A stretch of 64,000 nucleotides of DNA from Methanobacterium_D sp040373355. GTDB taxonomy: Archaea > Methanobacteriota > Methanobacteria > Methanobacteriales > Methanobacteriaceae. A program made the position numbers and the translations under genes. The first letter of the stretch is position 1; each line of letters opens with the position of its first letter. The DNA lies in the NCBI RefSeq assembly GCF_047495555.1, contig NZ_CP166866.1, positions 1,338,001 through 1,402,000 on the forward strand, written 5' to 3'. Below the pieces are notes generated by a model. It did no database searches. It was not told the origin of the DNA and saw only the letters and a program-made list of their open reading frames with translations. This document shows positions 9,001 to 17,910 of this stretch, piece after piece.

Positions 9001-10463
9001 AAGATGATGGTAAATACCGTGAAGGAAATTACCCTTTGGATGGGATTGTACATGATGATTTAGTATCATTTTTAGGCCTTGGAATGGATAGATATCAACG
9101 ACCTCCAGAATATAAAAAGGCTGAAGCTAATTTATGGTGGCGTATGTATGACTTAGGCTATTCTTTAGATATTTTTGGAGAAATAGATAAAGAAATAGCA
9201 TCTTGGAGTTCAAGAGGTTTAAATAAATTAACTGATATGTATGGTAGAAAATATGCAAAAATTGCAACATTTGAACTTGCAGGCTATAGAGATGATTTAG
9301 GTCTTCTAAAAGATGAATGGGATAATTATCAACGTATGTCTTTTGCAGATATTGATCCTAGTTTTCCTGAGGAAATAGAACAACATAATTTGGTTAAAGA
9401 GGATTTTTTGGAAGATTATACAATTCCCGTTAATGAATGGATATTAAAAGAGGATATTCCGGATTTGAAAAATTATTTAATACTTGATGAAATAAAAGGG
9501 GAAAAAGGACCGTGGGTTCTTTTAGATGGGTTTATTGATCGGGAAGACTCTGATTTTAATCGAAATACATATATTTTTCCAAGAGGAATTCTTGTAAGAT
9601 CCGAAGATGAATTTAACTTAATAGAAAAACTTGAAAACCAAAATCTCTTTGAAAAATGGTTGCCAGAAGTTCCAGAAGATTATTATGTTTATTTTGGAGA
9701 AATTCCATGGTGTGATACATTTCATGAAAATGACTTAGAAGAATTATTTTTTGAAATTAACAAAAATATTGTTATATCTGTTGAAGAACACTATAAATTA
9801 GAACGTAATGGTGAATTATTATCTAAAGATGAAGAAAACAAAATATGGGAAAATTTACCTAATGTTAAAGTACTTTTTATGGGTTCTAAAATGATTACTA
9901 TTCCATTAAATGGTGATGACCCAGAAAAAACAATAAAATCTGAACTTAAAAAGCAAAATCTTGAATTAAAAGTTAAAAAAGTAGAAATAGAGAAAGAAGT
10001 TCCGGAATATGAAATAATAGAAATATTAATTCCTGTTAGAGAAAATAATTGGGAAAATGAGCGTAGTCCTTTAGTTCCAAGCCGTAATGTTGCGACTCCT
10101 AATAAACAAATCATTGAATTCTTTAATTTATGTAATCAACCGCAAACATTTAATTTTTATGAAAAAAACGGTAAAATAGCGTCTATGGTCTTTTCATCCG
10201 GTAAATCTTGGCATTCTGAAGAAAAACTAATATATTTACGTCAAGATTTATTAGAATTATTCTTATTAAAGAATAATTATAAGCTAATATGGGCAATATG
10301 GGGAGCAAAAGAATTTTGTTCTGAAGATACAGATGAATTATTTAAATTTAGAAAAGAAAATCAAGATCAAAATCCATTCCAAGAAATTGTTGCATATGAA
10401 AGCTTAAAAAATCAAAATGAAATTTTAACTAAAAAATTAAATAGTAAATTAATTAAGGAATAA
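6051..10463 (+). CDS. PD-QxK nuclease fused to a STAND-like NTPase; candidate Avs-type antiviral protein
   Basis: A 1470-residue soluble protein. Residues 1-170 form a restriction-endonuclease-like domain: E20, D46 in GGGDGVEF, then Q63-A-K65, a PD-(D/E/Q)xK arrangement as in Mrr and Cap4 nucleases. An NTPase follows: Walker A GEPGIGKT at 361-368, Walker B LIIDGLNE with D437, and TTCRP with R476 as sensor. The rest (about 600-1470) is mostly helical, HEAT/TPR-like, with a YGRKYAKIATFELAG block that I recall from other large NTPases of this kind. A nuclease, then a P-loop switch, then a long repeat sensor is the design of Avs (AVAST) antiphage proteins; function here is inferred. The start is TTG with AGG upstream. 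It is a single gene set between thyA and mch with no partner gene and no recombinase. Confidence 0.78.
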   Translation: MVEWSKLKTYEEDQPHSFEELCYQIAKGLYEDEGKFTRVDDSGGGDGVEFYLTLPNGDEWGWQAKFFLKPTGRLNVSNRKTQIKKSLKRACEKHPNLKKWILCTPSNFTPNENTWFEETLVQLVSESQGIELEHWGNSDFNNWLSEPRFNGKRLFFFGELELNMNWFCTQYEKQNSLIKTKFNHILHSETNIDPHIKSILGDEELIEEIKYLIGAIKEDEFADYLRYKEQCFSIFRSHIENSNISELYDCLEFLEESLHHAFFKSEDIYYFLNEKMFFESCKKFKDYFWESLEPMFNKCSNLEDLIISEFSYETRIDDDEINRILGATGRLVDLLLSIQQDINSILEIFHSINQSELHIVGEPGIGKTHVSSNICYENLESNLPAIFVLGRHFTNGPLGEQLLKILDIPRTYSLTNFLEALETAAESYQVKIPLIIDGLNESLYNGEFSDVWELGLPSLIQEIKEYKNLVLITTCRPTYIDDIWINKPNNLQNLHGFGFNNIKDAINKYFDYYKIKADLNESSISQFEHPIYLKIFCETKNPERKEEKNIYIGDYTLFEIFEEYLSNINTVLCKRIGLHQSASFLVPRLKKIAEYLWNEDKSALPLDEMVKLIDGQSLDELENWPTSKSKYILDEGLLINRDRSRGNDIVFFTYDLLGGYLIAKYLIEQSEDIEETIKSEKIINLFSEDGRLHPLYEDIRRCLAALIPVKTDKYLHQLLDNPIALNSSIEALFEIPNEYVNEYGNNIINELFEIPQNREALLNLAVPVLGHVNHHFNIIFWNELLKELPLADRDISWTEYLRENVSDLEKKLIYFEGICKSDEIFSDFKKKHFDLIAINAMWFLTSTVKKFRDNATRALYWYGRKFPEKLLDLTIYSFKINDPYISERMLAAIYGVSMAKQYDFGNFTFTKNILLNYGRKLYDLMFKENAPFSTTHILARDYAVRTIQIALIHHPEILAVEEIERIQPPFNDGGIREWGESKDKDDGKYREGNYPLDGIVHDDLVSFLGLGMDRYQRPPEYKKAEANLWWRMYDLGYSLDIFGEIDKEIASWSSRGLNKLTDMYGRKYAKIATFELAGYRDDLGLLKDEWDNYQRMSFADIDPSFPEEIEQHNLVKEDFLEDYTIPVNEWILKEDIPDLKNYLILDEIKGEKGPWVLLDGFIDREDSDFNRNTYIFPRGILVRSEDEFNLIEKLENQNLFEKWLPEVPEDYYVYFGEIPWCDTFHENDLEELFFEINKNIVISVEEHYKLERNGELLSKDEENKIWENLPNVKVLFMGSKMITIPLNGDDPEKTIKSELKKQNLELKVKKVEIEKEVPEYEIIEILIPVRENNWENERSPLVPSRNVATPNKQIIEFFNLCNQPQTFNFYEKNGKIASMVFSSGKSWHSEEKLIYLRQDLLELFLLKNNYKLIWAIWGAKEFCSEDTDELFKFRKENQDQNPFQEIVAYESLKNQNEILTKKLNSKLIKE

Positions 10464-10532
10464 TAGCTTAAACTCCAATAATATAACAAATTTTGTATTC
10501 ATTTAATAAATTTACATTATTGAGGTGAAATA

Positions 10533-11495
10533 ATGGTAAGTGTCAATCTTGAAGCACAAAAAACAGTAGATGTAATGATACAAAACGCAGAAGAGTTAAA
10601 CTTAAGCGTAGAAAAGCTTGAAAACGGTTCAACAGTAATAGATGCCGGTGTAAACGTTCCTGGAAGCTTAAAAGCAGGAGAACTTTACACAAAGGTATGT
10701 CTTGGAGGACTTGCTGAAGTAGGAATTTCAATTCCAGGAGACCTCTCAGAAAAATTCGCACTACCTTCTGTTAAAATTAAAACAGATTCTCCAGCAATTT
10801 CAACACTCGGAGCTCAAAAAGCAGGTTGGTCTGTAAGTGTCGGTGACTTCTTTGCACTAGGTTCAGGTCCAGCAAGAGCATTAGCTTTAAAACCAGCAGA
10901 AACTTACGAAGAAATTGGATACGAAGATGAAGCAGATATTGCAATCCTCACTCTTGAAGCTGACAAATTACCTGGCGCAGATGTTACAGATAACATCGCT
11001 GAAGCATGTGATGTTTCCCCAGAAAACGTAACAGTTCTCGTTGCTCCAACATCATCAATTGTTGGTTCAATCCAAATTGCAGGAAGAGTTGTAGAAAACG
11101 GTACCTACAAAATGCTTGAAGCTCTCCACTTTGATGTTACAAAAGTCAAATATGCTGCTGGAATTGCCCCAATTGCGCCTGTTGACCCTGATGGACTTAA
11201 AGCAATGGGTAAAACAAACGATGCTGTTTTATTCGGTGGTAGAACTTACTACTACATTGATTCAGCTGAAGGCGATGACTTAAAAGAATTAGCTGAAAAA
11301 TTACCTTCATCAGCGTCTGCAGGTTATGGTAAACCATTCTATGATGTATTTAAAGAAGCTGAATATGACTTCTACAAAATCGACAAAGGAATGTTTGCTC
11401 CTGCTGAAGTTGTTATCAACGATCTCAGAACTGGTGAAATGTTTAGAGCAGGATATGTAAACACTGAACTTTTAATGAAGTCATTTGGATTATAA
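10533..11495 (+). CDS. mch: Methenyltetrahydromethanopterin cyclohydrolase
   Basis: A 320-residue enzyme, the normal length, that interconverts formyl- and methenyl-tetrahydromethanopterin in CO2 reduction to methane. Recognisable segments are GWSVSVGDFFALGSGPARAL (about residues 92-111), APTSSIVGSIQIAGRVVE, and the C-terminal FAPAEVVINDLRTGEMFRAGYVN. GAGGTGA lies six bases before the ATG. Codon use is smoother and richer in GAA/GCA/CTC than in the upstream nuclease gene, as expected for a highly expressed methanogenesis enzyme. The 70-base spacer after the nuclease gene is AT-rich and may hold its own promoter. Confidence 0.97.
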   Translation: MVSVNLEAQKTVDVMIQNAEELNLSVEKLENGSTVIDAGVNVPGSLKAGELYTKVCLGGLAEVGISIPGDLSEKFALPSVKIKTDSPAISTLGAQKAGWSVSVGDFFALGSGPARALALKPAETYEEIGYEDEADIAILTLEADKLPGADVTDNIAEACDVSPENVTVLVAPTSSIVGSIQIAGRVVENGTYKMLEALHFDVTKVKYAAGIAPIAPVDPDGLKAMGKTNDAVLFGGRTYYYIDSAEGDDLKELAEKLPSSASAGYGKPFYDVFKEAEYDFYKIDKGMFAPAEVVINDLRTGEMFRAGYVNTELLMKSFGL

Positions 11496-11957
11496 TTTCT
11501 GAATAAATCATTAAAATTTTTCTTCTTTTTAAATCTTTTTTAAAAGTATTATTTTGAAATTCTAAAATTCAATTTAAACTAACTATTACAACTTAATTTT
11601 ATTTTTATCAAATTAATAGTTAAAAATATAAATTGAATTAGCCCCTCCAGTATTAATTTTTATTAAATAATATTACTTTAATTGTAAATTAATTAATAAT
11701 TCTCTGTTTATTCTCATTATGGCTGTTATACTATTATTTATATAACAAAAGCTTAATTTTCCTTTTTACAAATTCGCTTTATTATTGTCTATTTTCATAA
11801 TTCGGTTTATAATGGCTTCTTATATGCTTAATGGCCAATAATTAAATAGATAAATTTATAAGATATGTAATACTAAAATATTAAAAAAATGTAATAATAA
11901 GTGGCAATATGGAACAATAAAAAACAAAGAATGGATGCAAACCGGAGGGAAGTTATT
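11496..11957. other. AT-rich intergenic region with promoter for the next gene
   Basis: No gene was found. T-runs directly after mch (11519-11545) suit an archaeal terminator. AAATTTATAAGATA at about 11860-11873 is a good TATA box for the secreted protein that follows and would give a 5' leader of roughly 60 bases. Confidence 0.55.
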
Positions 11958-12857
11958 ATGGTGGAGAGTGATGATGATAAGCACAAGATAGTGCTTCTTC
12001 CAGTAATAATGTGCTTAACTGCACTTATTGGGGGAAGCTTTGCAGTAAATGTGCAATCGAATCAAATACATGATAATATAGAAATTGAATTAATAGATAC
12101 TAATCATTTAGCTATCTTGAATAAGACAGTTAATAAAGAAAATTTCAATAAATCCATTGATAAAATTGTTAGTTTTAAAAATTCCCAACATGATAATATT
12201 GCTAATAATGAAAAACTACAACGAGTTTTTGCAGTAGATGAAAACAGGTATGAAAAAAATACGTTTATTATAGATCAAAACGGGCCAAATAATCAGTCAG
12301 ATACTATATGGGACTTAAATGGCACAAAAAAGGTATATTTAACTTCAGATAGGATAATTGACAGTAGAACTGATTATATATTTTTAAAAAGAGTAGCTAA
12401 AAACCTAGAATCATCTGGAATCGATGCTGAAATAGACCCAGGATATTCAAATCCTGATCAAGTACCAAGAAGCATAAAACATGCCCCAAAAAACAGTACT
12501 GTGATAATAGTCAATTATAACTGTGCAGGAACTATAAAAGACCTTTGTGATGGAACAAGTGGGCCTCTTACTAATGGAAATCCAAATGAGGGATATTTAT
12601 ATGACTATGCTAAGGATCTGAAGGGAATAGTTTACGTAAATGTTTCTCCGGAAGTAATATTAACAAATAGCAACTATCTACCAAGAGCATATGACGATAA
12701 TTTTTCTGGTGTTTCTTTTAGAGGACTTAAAAATCCTGCAGAGTATCTTAAACAAAACGGAATAGTGCTTATAGACAACTTAGAGCCATTAAATCCAGTT
12801 ATGGGTGCTGAAAGAGCAGATTTACTTTCCAAGAAGGTAATTGAACTAACAAAATAA
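11958..12857 (+). CDS. Secreted or membrane-anchored Methanobacteriales surface protein, function unknown
   Basis: A 299-residue protein with an N-terminal hydrophobic segment (about residues 12-31) after a charged stretch, so it is exported or anchored. The reading frame extends upstream to a GTG at 11901, but GGAGG at 11944-11948 places the start at the ATG at 11958. The C-terminal 180 residues (KVYLTSDRI through IVLIDN) form an alpha/beta domain with LPRAYDDNFSG and FRGLKNPAEYLKQNG blocks. I recall this domain from several Methanobacteriales cell-surface proteins, sometimes beside pseudomurein-binding repeats; its activity is not known. Here it stands alone after a variable Asn/Asp-rich linker. 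Confidence 0.6.
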   Translation: MVESDDDKHKIVLLPVIMCLTALIGGSFAVNVQSNQIHDNIEIELIDTNHLAILNKTVNKENFNKSIDKIVSFKNSQHDNIANNEKLQRVFAVDENRYEKNTFIIDQNGPNNQSDTIWDLNGTKKVYLTSDRIIDSRTDYIFLKRVAKNLESSGIDAEIDPGYSNPDQVPRSIKHAPKNSTVIIVNYNCAGTIKDLCDGTSGPLTNGNPNEGYLYDYAKDLKGIVYVNVSPEVILTNSNYLPRAYDDNFSGVSFRGLKNPAEYLKQNGIVLIDNLEPLNPVMGAERADLLSKKVIELTK

Positions 12858-12917
12858 CTTAAAATTTTTTTTATTTAAATTTAAAAATAGAAAGATGAAT
12901 TTGTTTTAAATTCATCA

Positions 12918-13631
12918 TTAAATTTGTTTTATATTTCCAGCACCATTAATTTGCTGGTTAACTTGAGGGTTGCCTATGTAAAGGATTTCTCCTCCACCAT
13001 TTATTTTAGCATTTAATGTATCTGATACTTTAATTGTTGATCTTCCTGCTCCATTAATTGATATGGTCGCTGTTTTACTGGTTAAACTATTAGCATTATA
13101 TTCACCTGCACCAGAAATATCTATATTTTGGTCATTAACAGTACCAGATACAATAAATCTTGAAGCACCGGATATTATAATTTTTAGTGTTTGTGCATTT
13201 AAATTACTTAAGTTGCTTTCTCCAGACCCTTTTATGTTAATAGTTAGATCATTAGCTTTAAGATTATTAGAACTAATTTTTCCGCTTCCTGAAGTTGTGA
13301 TGGAGTTTATATCTTTTACTGTAACATAAAATTTAATTGATTGCGTTGGAAGAGGCATGCTATTATTAAAATCAATAGCTAATTTATTAGCGTTCACAAT
13401 GGTTTTAATATACGGCATAATGTTATCATCAGTTTCAATTATCAGAGATTCTTTGTCTCCTTGCGTAATGATTAGCTCACCCACACCATTAATGTCTATT
13501 TGGTTAAAATTGCTTACATCACGAGATTCATTTATTACTTTCCCAGATCCCATAGAATTTTGGTTTATGCAACCTGATACAGCTACTAACGCAAAAATCA
13601 GGAAAATTGCAATTATATATTTTTTAAACAT
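12918..13631 (-). CDS. Lipoprotein-like DUF2807 protein (head-GIN domain)
   Basis: A 237-residue exported protein. A positive start, a hydrophobic core and VAVSGC (Cys near residue 20) form a lipobox-like signal. The remainder repeats short strands of the type ITTSGSGKISSNNLKANDL, IKGSGESNLSNLNAQTL and ISGASRFIVSGTVNDQNIDISG, the beta-helix-like DUF2807 (putative auto-transporter adhesin head GIN) pattern. In bacteria such domains are on the cell surface with no known enzymatic role. GAGGA lies before the ATG. It is convergent with the preceding secreted protein, the stops being 60 bases apart. Confidence 0.82.
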   Translation of the reverse strand: MFKKYIIAIFLIFALVAVSGCINQNSMGSGKVINESRDVSNFNQIDINGVGELIITQGDKESLIIETDDNIMPYIKTIVNANKLAIDFNNSMPLPTQSIKFYVTVKDINSITTSGSGKISSNNLKANDLTINIKGSGESNLSNLNAQTLKIIISGASRFIVSGTVNDQNIDISGAGEYNANSLTSKTATISINGAGRSTIKVSDTLNAKINGGGEILYIGNPQVNQQINGAGNIKQI

Positions 13632-13793
13632 ATTTTTTCCTCATTGAATTATTAATTTAATATAATTTTGACGATGATTTAAACATTTCTTACTTTTTTA
13701 TTTAACAAATACCTCTAAAAAGAATTTGAGATATTAATATCCAAAAAGATAAGTTAATATTTAATTAAACTCATAATGAATAATGGTGAGAAA

Positions 13794-14138
13794 ATGGATG
13801 ATACTATCCTTATAACAACTGCTCATGATGAAAGCATTGCTTTAAAGGCTATAATTGAAAGTGGTTGTAGTAAATGTATTATGTTATATCAACATAGCTT
13901 TGAAAAGGTTCCTGAAGCATCTTTTGAAAATATAGAATATAGACAGATTAATGGTTATCATGTAGATACTTTAGATCAAATAGAAGATGCTTTAAAAGAT
14001 GTAAAAAAGGCTAAATACTATTTAGCAAATGTTCATTTGGACTTGTATTTATTATATTATATTTTAAATAAAAAAATAAATCCATCAATTTGGATTTTCG
14101 ATAATAATCAGTTTGAAAAAATGCCCAAAATAAAATAG
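13794..14138 (+). CDS. Hypothetical small cytoplasmic protein
   Basis: A protein of about 114 residues that I do not recognise. The frame also contains an ATG at 13776, but GGTGA at 13785-13789 points to the ATG at 13794. The predicted fold alternates strands and helices (ILITTAHDESIALKAIIESG, then CIMLYQHSFEKV), which suggests a small alpha/beta protein, perhaps of Rossmann type. There is no signal peptide or membrane helix. One CxxC-like pair (CSKC) sits near residue 30. It is convergent with the ferredoxin gene. Confidence 0.55.
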   Translation: MDDTILITTAHDESIALKAIIESGCSKCIMLYQHSFEKVPEASFENIEYRQINGYHVDTLDQIEDALKDVKKAKYYLANVHLDLYLLYYILNKKINPSIWIFDNNQFEKMPKIK

Positions 14139-14150
14139 AAAAGCTAAAAT

Positions 14151-14537
14151 TTATTCTACAATAGCTATAGCTTTCATAGGGCAAGAACCAGTACAGAATC
14201 CACATCCAATACATAATTCATTGTCTATTCCAATGCTCCAGTCTTCTTTAATGCAAATTGCTTTAACTGGACATAAAGAAACACATGCACCGCAATCAAC
14301 ACATTTTTCTTCATCTCTTTTTAAGACCTTTTTAATTGGATCTACATATATGCCCTGACTTTCCATGTATTCAATGCTTTCATCTACTCGTTCACCTTCA
14401 AGTTCTATGAGTGCTCTACCTCCTTTCGGAGTAATGTTTGCTCGTAATATGTTAAATGTAATATTGTATTTTTTCATTGCATCTGAAATTATTGCTTTAT
14501 TGACTATATCTGGTGAAAACTTTAACCATGCTCTCAT
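14151..14537 (-). CDS. Ferredoxin subunit of homocysteine synthesis (NIL domain plus two 4Fe-4S)
   Basis: A 128-residue protein. The N-terminal 75 residues fit the NIL domain; the C-terminal half holds two CxxCxxCxxxCP clusters (CVDCGACVSLCP and CIGCGFCTGSCP) for two 4Fe-4S centres. This is the pattern of the MA1822-type partner of the DUF39 protein, which supplies electrons for turning aspartate semialdehyde and sulfide into homocysteine in methanogens. Its ATG overlaps the stop region of the upstream DUF39 gene (14534-14537), so the two are translationally coupled; GAGGTGG inside that gene is its ribosome site. Confidence 0.9.
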   Translation of the reverse strand: MRAWLKFSPDIVNKAIISDAMKKYNITFNILRANITPKGGRALIELEGERVDESIEYMESQGIYVDPIKKVLKRDEEKCVDCGACVSLCPVKAICIKEDWSIGIDNELCIGCGFCTGSCPMKAIAIVE

Positions 14538-16087
14538 AAAGCCACCTCATCATTGTTTTGTGCACTTTCACCGATTAAACGGGATATATCTTCAGCTGTA
14601 ATCATTCCCTTTACTTTATTTTCTCTATCAACAATTGGAAGCCCAGAAATCTCATATTTATCAATTCTTCGTGCGATAACATCTACAGGCTCATCTTCTC
14701 TTGCTATTACTACTCTTTTAGTCATAACATCTCTTAATTTTACTTTGCCTTTAGCAATAGCATTTGCAATGTCCCATGATGTTACAATTCCCATAAGTTT
14801 GCCTTCATTATCCACCACAGGTAGATGGTTTATGCTATTTGCTACCAGTTTTTTGGCAACGTCGCTTATCTCATCTGTAGGGTATGCAATTATTACAGGT
14901 TTGCTTTCAATATCTTTTACAAGAATGGAAGGTTTCTTAATTTCAAGGGGTTTAACAGTGTAACCTTTAGAAGGTATATGATTAACCGGTTCAGTAAGGA
15001 AAAATTTTCCTTTATTTATCCAATCTTTAAGTTCATAAGCTACTTCTTCAGCTTTTTTATAGGATGAAAGTGGTGAAGTTTTTATTTCCATGCCACTAAT
15101 TTCTATTTTGCCTGTTTTAAGTTCTTTATAATTAGTTTCCTTAACAACAGGACGACTGCGTCTTCCAACTCCATAATCTATAACGCGGCAGGTTATATCT
15201 TCATCAGATATTGCAGTTCTCTTTGCTACTTCTTCATTTAGGATTGGTATTGGGATTCCAGCGCCAACATAAAGTGTTGGACCATATTTCTGCATTGTAG
15301 CCCCTCTAACAAAGTCACTATTCATCTTTTTCATATCACCCATGAGCATTAGTGTTCCAGCAGAACCTACAGGTACTCCATTTTTCCTCTCTCCTTCTGT
15401 GGAGTGCTGTGTTCCTTCTCCAATAACATATCCTTCTCCTCCACAAAGAAATATTCGGGTTCCTAATCCTATTGTTTCAAAATAAGGGTCATTTAAAAGT
15501 GGACTTAACTGCCCTGCGCTTGAGTAACTTACATTGCCATAATTTGGAAGTAATGTCCCCATATAAGTGTATAAAGTTTCATCTGTTGAGTTTGTTGCAA
15601 CAGCATAATTTTGATAGCAATTTCTAGGATTCATCATTGTTGCTTGATTTAAACTATCAATGTCTATTGTAGTTTGTATTTCTTTTGTAGGGTAACAATC
15701 CGTTCCATAAGCTTCTACAACAAGATCTATTTCCTTTCCTTTTATAAGGTCTTCAATCAGATGCGCTCCACCATAATCCATGTCTATTTGGGGATTTTTA
15801 TTAAGCTGTGTTGCTCCGATATATGCATCAACTGCAGCAAGTCCGGAATATGCTTCAACATTGTTTAAAAATGTTCTATTCATTTTTATAGGCGGATCAG
15901 AGTGACCAAAGTTTAAAAATGCACCTGAAGAACACATAGCACCAAATGTTCCAGTTGTTACAACATCTACTTCTACAGTTGCCTTCTTCAAACCATTTTC
16001 TTCAACATACTGCGTCATCTCTGCAGCAGTTAAGACAACTGCATCTCCATCCTTGATTTTCTGGTTAATCTCTTTAATTGTCTTCAT
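14534..16087 (-). CDS. L-aspartate semialdehyde sulfurtransferase (DUF39 homocysteine biosynthesis protein) with CBS pair
   Basis: A 517-residue protein of the DUF39 family (MA1821-like). The two functionally important cysteines of the family are visible at Cys52 (FGAMCSSG) and Cys131 (YGTDCYP). Residues 1 to about 370 are the catalytic part; a tandem CBS domain (about 385-505, with HLPVVDNEGKLMGIVTSWD and GLPIVDRENKVKGMITAED) follows and may sense adenosyl compounds such as AdoMet. Together with the overlapping ferredoxin it should make homocysteine for methionine synthase, which is encoded 9 kb upstream. The start has GGAAGTGAT before it, and TAAATATATACTT near 16147 (minus-strand reading) fits a TATA box. 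Confidence 0.9.
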   Translation of the reverse strand: MKTIKEINQKIKDGDAVVLTAAEMTQYVEENGLKKATVEVDVVTTGTFGAMCSSGAFLNFGHSDPPIKMNRTFLNNVEAYSGLAAVDAYIGATQLNKNPQIDMDYGGAHLIEDLIKGKEIDLVVEAYGTDCYPTKEIQTTIDIDSLNQATMMNPRNCYQNYAVATNSTDETLYTYMGTLLPNYGNVSYSSAGQLSPLLNDPYFETIGLGTRIFLCGGEGYVIGEGTQHSTEGERKNGVPVGSAGTLMLMGDMKKMNSDFVRGATMQKYGPTLYVGAGIPIPILNEEVAKRTAISDEDITCRVIDYGVGRRSRPVVKETNYKELKTGKIEISGMEIKTSPLSSYKKAEEVAYELKDWINKGKFFLTEPVNHIPSKGYTVKPLEIKKPSILVKDIESKPVIIAYPTDEISDVAKKLVANSINHLPVVDNEGKLMGIVTSWDIANAIAKGKVKLRDVMTKRVVIAREDEPVDVIARRIDKYEISGLPIVDRENKVKGMITAEDISRLIGESAQNNDEVAL

Positions 16088-16515
16088 TTAATCACTTCCG
16101 GTGCTATTTCAAAATAAAATACTAAATTATAATTAACTATTTCCAAGTATATATTTACCTAATTTAATGCATACAGTGATAAATAATTAGTGATTTTAGT
16201 TTTCTACTTTAATTATTTAATTTAGATTATTAATCTTTTGATCCATCGAGCCGATATTTTGGTTTTAATTATAATTATGCTAAGTATGAGGGTATAATTT
16301 GCATTTTTATAAATTTTTAATGTGCTTTAAATCCATTTAATGAATTGTTATAGAATATTAGTTACAATAGGAGTTAATATTTGATTTATAATATAAAATC
16401 TATAACGATATATTGTATTAAGATCATATTTAATATAAAGAACTTAGAGCTAAATTCTGTTTTAAATGATAACATAATAATGTAATGGTAAATAAGTGCT
16501 TAAAAAGGAGATATC
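16088..16515. other. AT-rich divergent promoter region
   Basis: This is the space between two divergently transcribed genes. A TATA-like element for the DUF39 operon lies near 16147-16157, and TTTAATATAAAG near 16429 could serve the TldD gene. There is no open frame of note and no repeat. Confidence 0.5.
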
Positions 16516-17889
16516 ATGACAAATCAAATTGATCTGGATTTATTTGAATCAATACTAAATAAATTAGAAGATAGGGTAGATTATGCAGATATAAGGGTAA
16601 GTGATAGTCAAAACACATCTATTGTGATGAAAGATGGAAAGATTCAAGAAATTAGATCAGGATCTGATTTTGGAAGTGCTATACGAATATTAAAAGATGG
16701 TGCTTGGGGTTCGGCATTTACAACTCAAATCTCAAAAATGGATGAAATGGTTGAAACTGCACTTAAACTTGTTAGATCACTTAAAAGTGATGTTGAAATT
16801 GGTACTGTTGAGCCAAAAGTAGATAAAGTAAAATCGAGGGCTCAAATAAAACCTTCTGATGTTTCTATTGGGGATAAAAAGGAAATAATGACTGAAGCCA
16901 ACCAGGCAGCGACCATTGAGAAAATTGTAAGCACTACAGTCAATTATGTTGATGCAATGGGAACTGGAGCATTTTTAAGCACAGAAGGAGCATCTATTAC
17001 AACTGAAGAGTCAAGAGTGGGTTTATTTTTAAATGCTGTTGCTTCTGAGCAAGATATAATCCAATTTGGACATGCAAGTACTGGTGGAGCTCGTGGTTTT
17101 GAAGTTCTAAAAAATGAAGATATCGAAAAATTTGGAAGAAAAGCTGCAGAAAAGGCAGTAAGGCTATTAGGTGCTAATTCACCACCTTCAGGGAAGTTTC
17201 CAGTTATAATGGATTGTGAACTTACAGGAGTATTTATACATGAAGCGCTAGGACATGCTTCTGAAGCAGATTTAATTTTGCAAAATGATTCAATCCTTAA
17301 AGACAAAATGGGAACTCAGATAGGTTCACCTCTGGTTACTATTATTGATGACGCAAGCATGGATGCATTTGGATATTATGCATATGATGCAGAAGGTGTT
17401 AAAACTGCTGAAAACGTACTGGTTAAAGATGGTATACTAAATTCTCTTTTAAGCTCAAGGGAAACAGCAGCAAAATTGGGAATTTCATCTTCTGGAAATG
17501 CTAGATCAAAAGTTGGAGATCAACCAATTGTTAGAATGAGTAATACTTATTTAAAGCCTGGTGAATTGAAATTCGAAGAATTAATTGAAGATATGAAAGA
17601 TGGCATTTATCTTAAAGGTTCTAGAGGTGGACAGGTAGATACTGGAAAGGGTATTTTCCAGTTTAATGCTGCTGAATCATTTAGGATAGAAAATGGGGAG
17701 GTTAAAGCTCCGCTTAGGGACGTGTCTTTATCTGGAAATATTCTGGAAATGCTTAACCATGTAGATGCCGTTGGCAATGACTTTAAAATGGGTATGGGCT
17801 TTTGTGGAAAAGCAGGTCAGGCGGCACCAGTTGGAGATGGAGGACCACATATCAGAGTTAGTGAAGCAATGGTTGGAGGAGTAATGTAA
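16516..17889 (+). CDS. tldD: TldD-type zinc metallopeptidase
   Basis: A 457-residue protein of the TldD/PmbA family, normally a heterodimeric metallopeptidase that trims unfolded or modified peptides. The HExxxH zinc site is visible as HEALGHASEAD near residues 244-254, so this is the catalytic TldD type rather than the inactive PmbA type. The Gly-rich C-terminal region GFCGKAGQAAPVGDGGPHIRVSE, just before the end, is typical. AAGGAGATATC gives a strong ribosome site. An AMMECR1 gene follows after 21 bases and is probably co-transcribed. No PmbA partner gene is present in the window. Confidence 0.9.
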   Translation: MTNQIDLDLFESILNKLEDRVDYADIRVSDSQNTSIVMKDGKIQEIRSGSDFGSAIRILKDGAWGSAFTTQISKMDEMVETALKLVRSLKSDVEIGTVEPKVDKVKSRAQIKPSDVSIGDKKEIMTEANQAATIEKIVSTTVNYVDAMGTGAFLSTEGASITTEESRVGLFLNAVASEQDIIQFGHASTGGARGFEVLKNEDIEKFGRKAAEKAVRLLGANSPPSGKFPVIMDCELTGVFIHEALGHASEADLILQNDSILKDKMGTQIGSPLVTIIDDASMDAFGYYAYDAEGVKTAENVLVKDGILNSLLSSRETAAKLGISSSGNARSKVGDQPIVRMSNTYLKPGELKFEELIEDMKDGIYLKGSRGGQVDTGKGIFQFNAAESFRIENGEVKAPLRDVSLSGNILEMLNHVDAVGNDFKMGMGFCGKAGQAAPVGDGGPHIRVSEAMVGGVM

Positions 17890-17910
17890 TCTATTAAGGG
17901 GGTAAATCCT

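Noticed and set aside
9791..10114. 107-codon minus-strand frame inside the large nuclease/NTPase gene
   Set aside because: Low-complexity Ser/Leu/Ile reading opposite a continuous coding frame.
6009..10532. Attachment-site duplication or integrase-borne island around the Avs-like gene
   Set aside because: No matching short repeats at the two junctions, no tRNA and no recombinase gene nearby.
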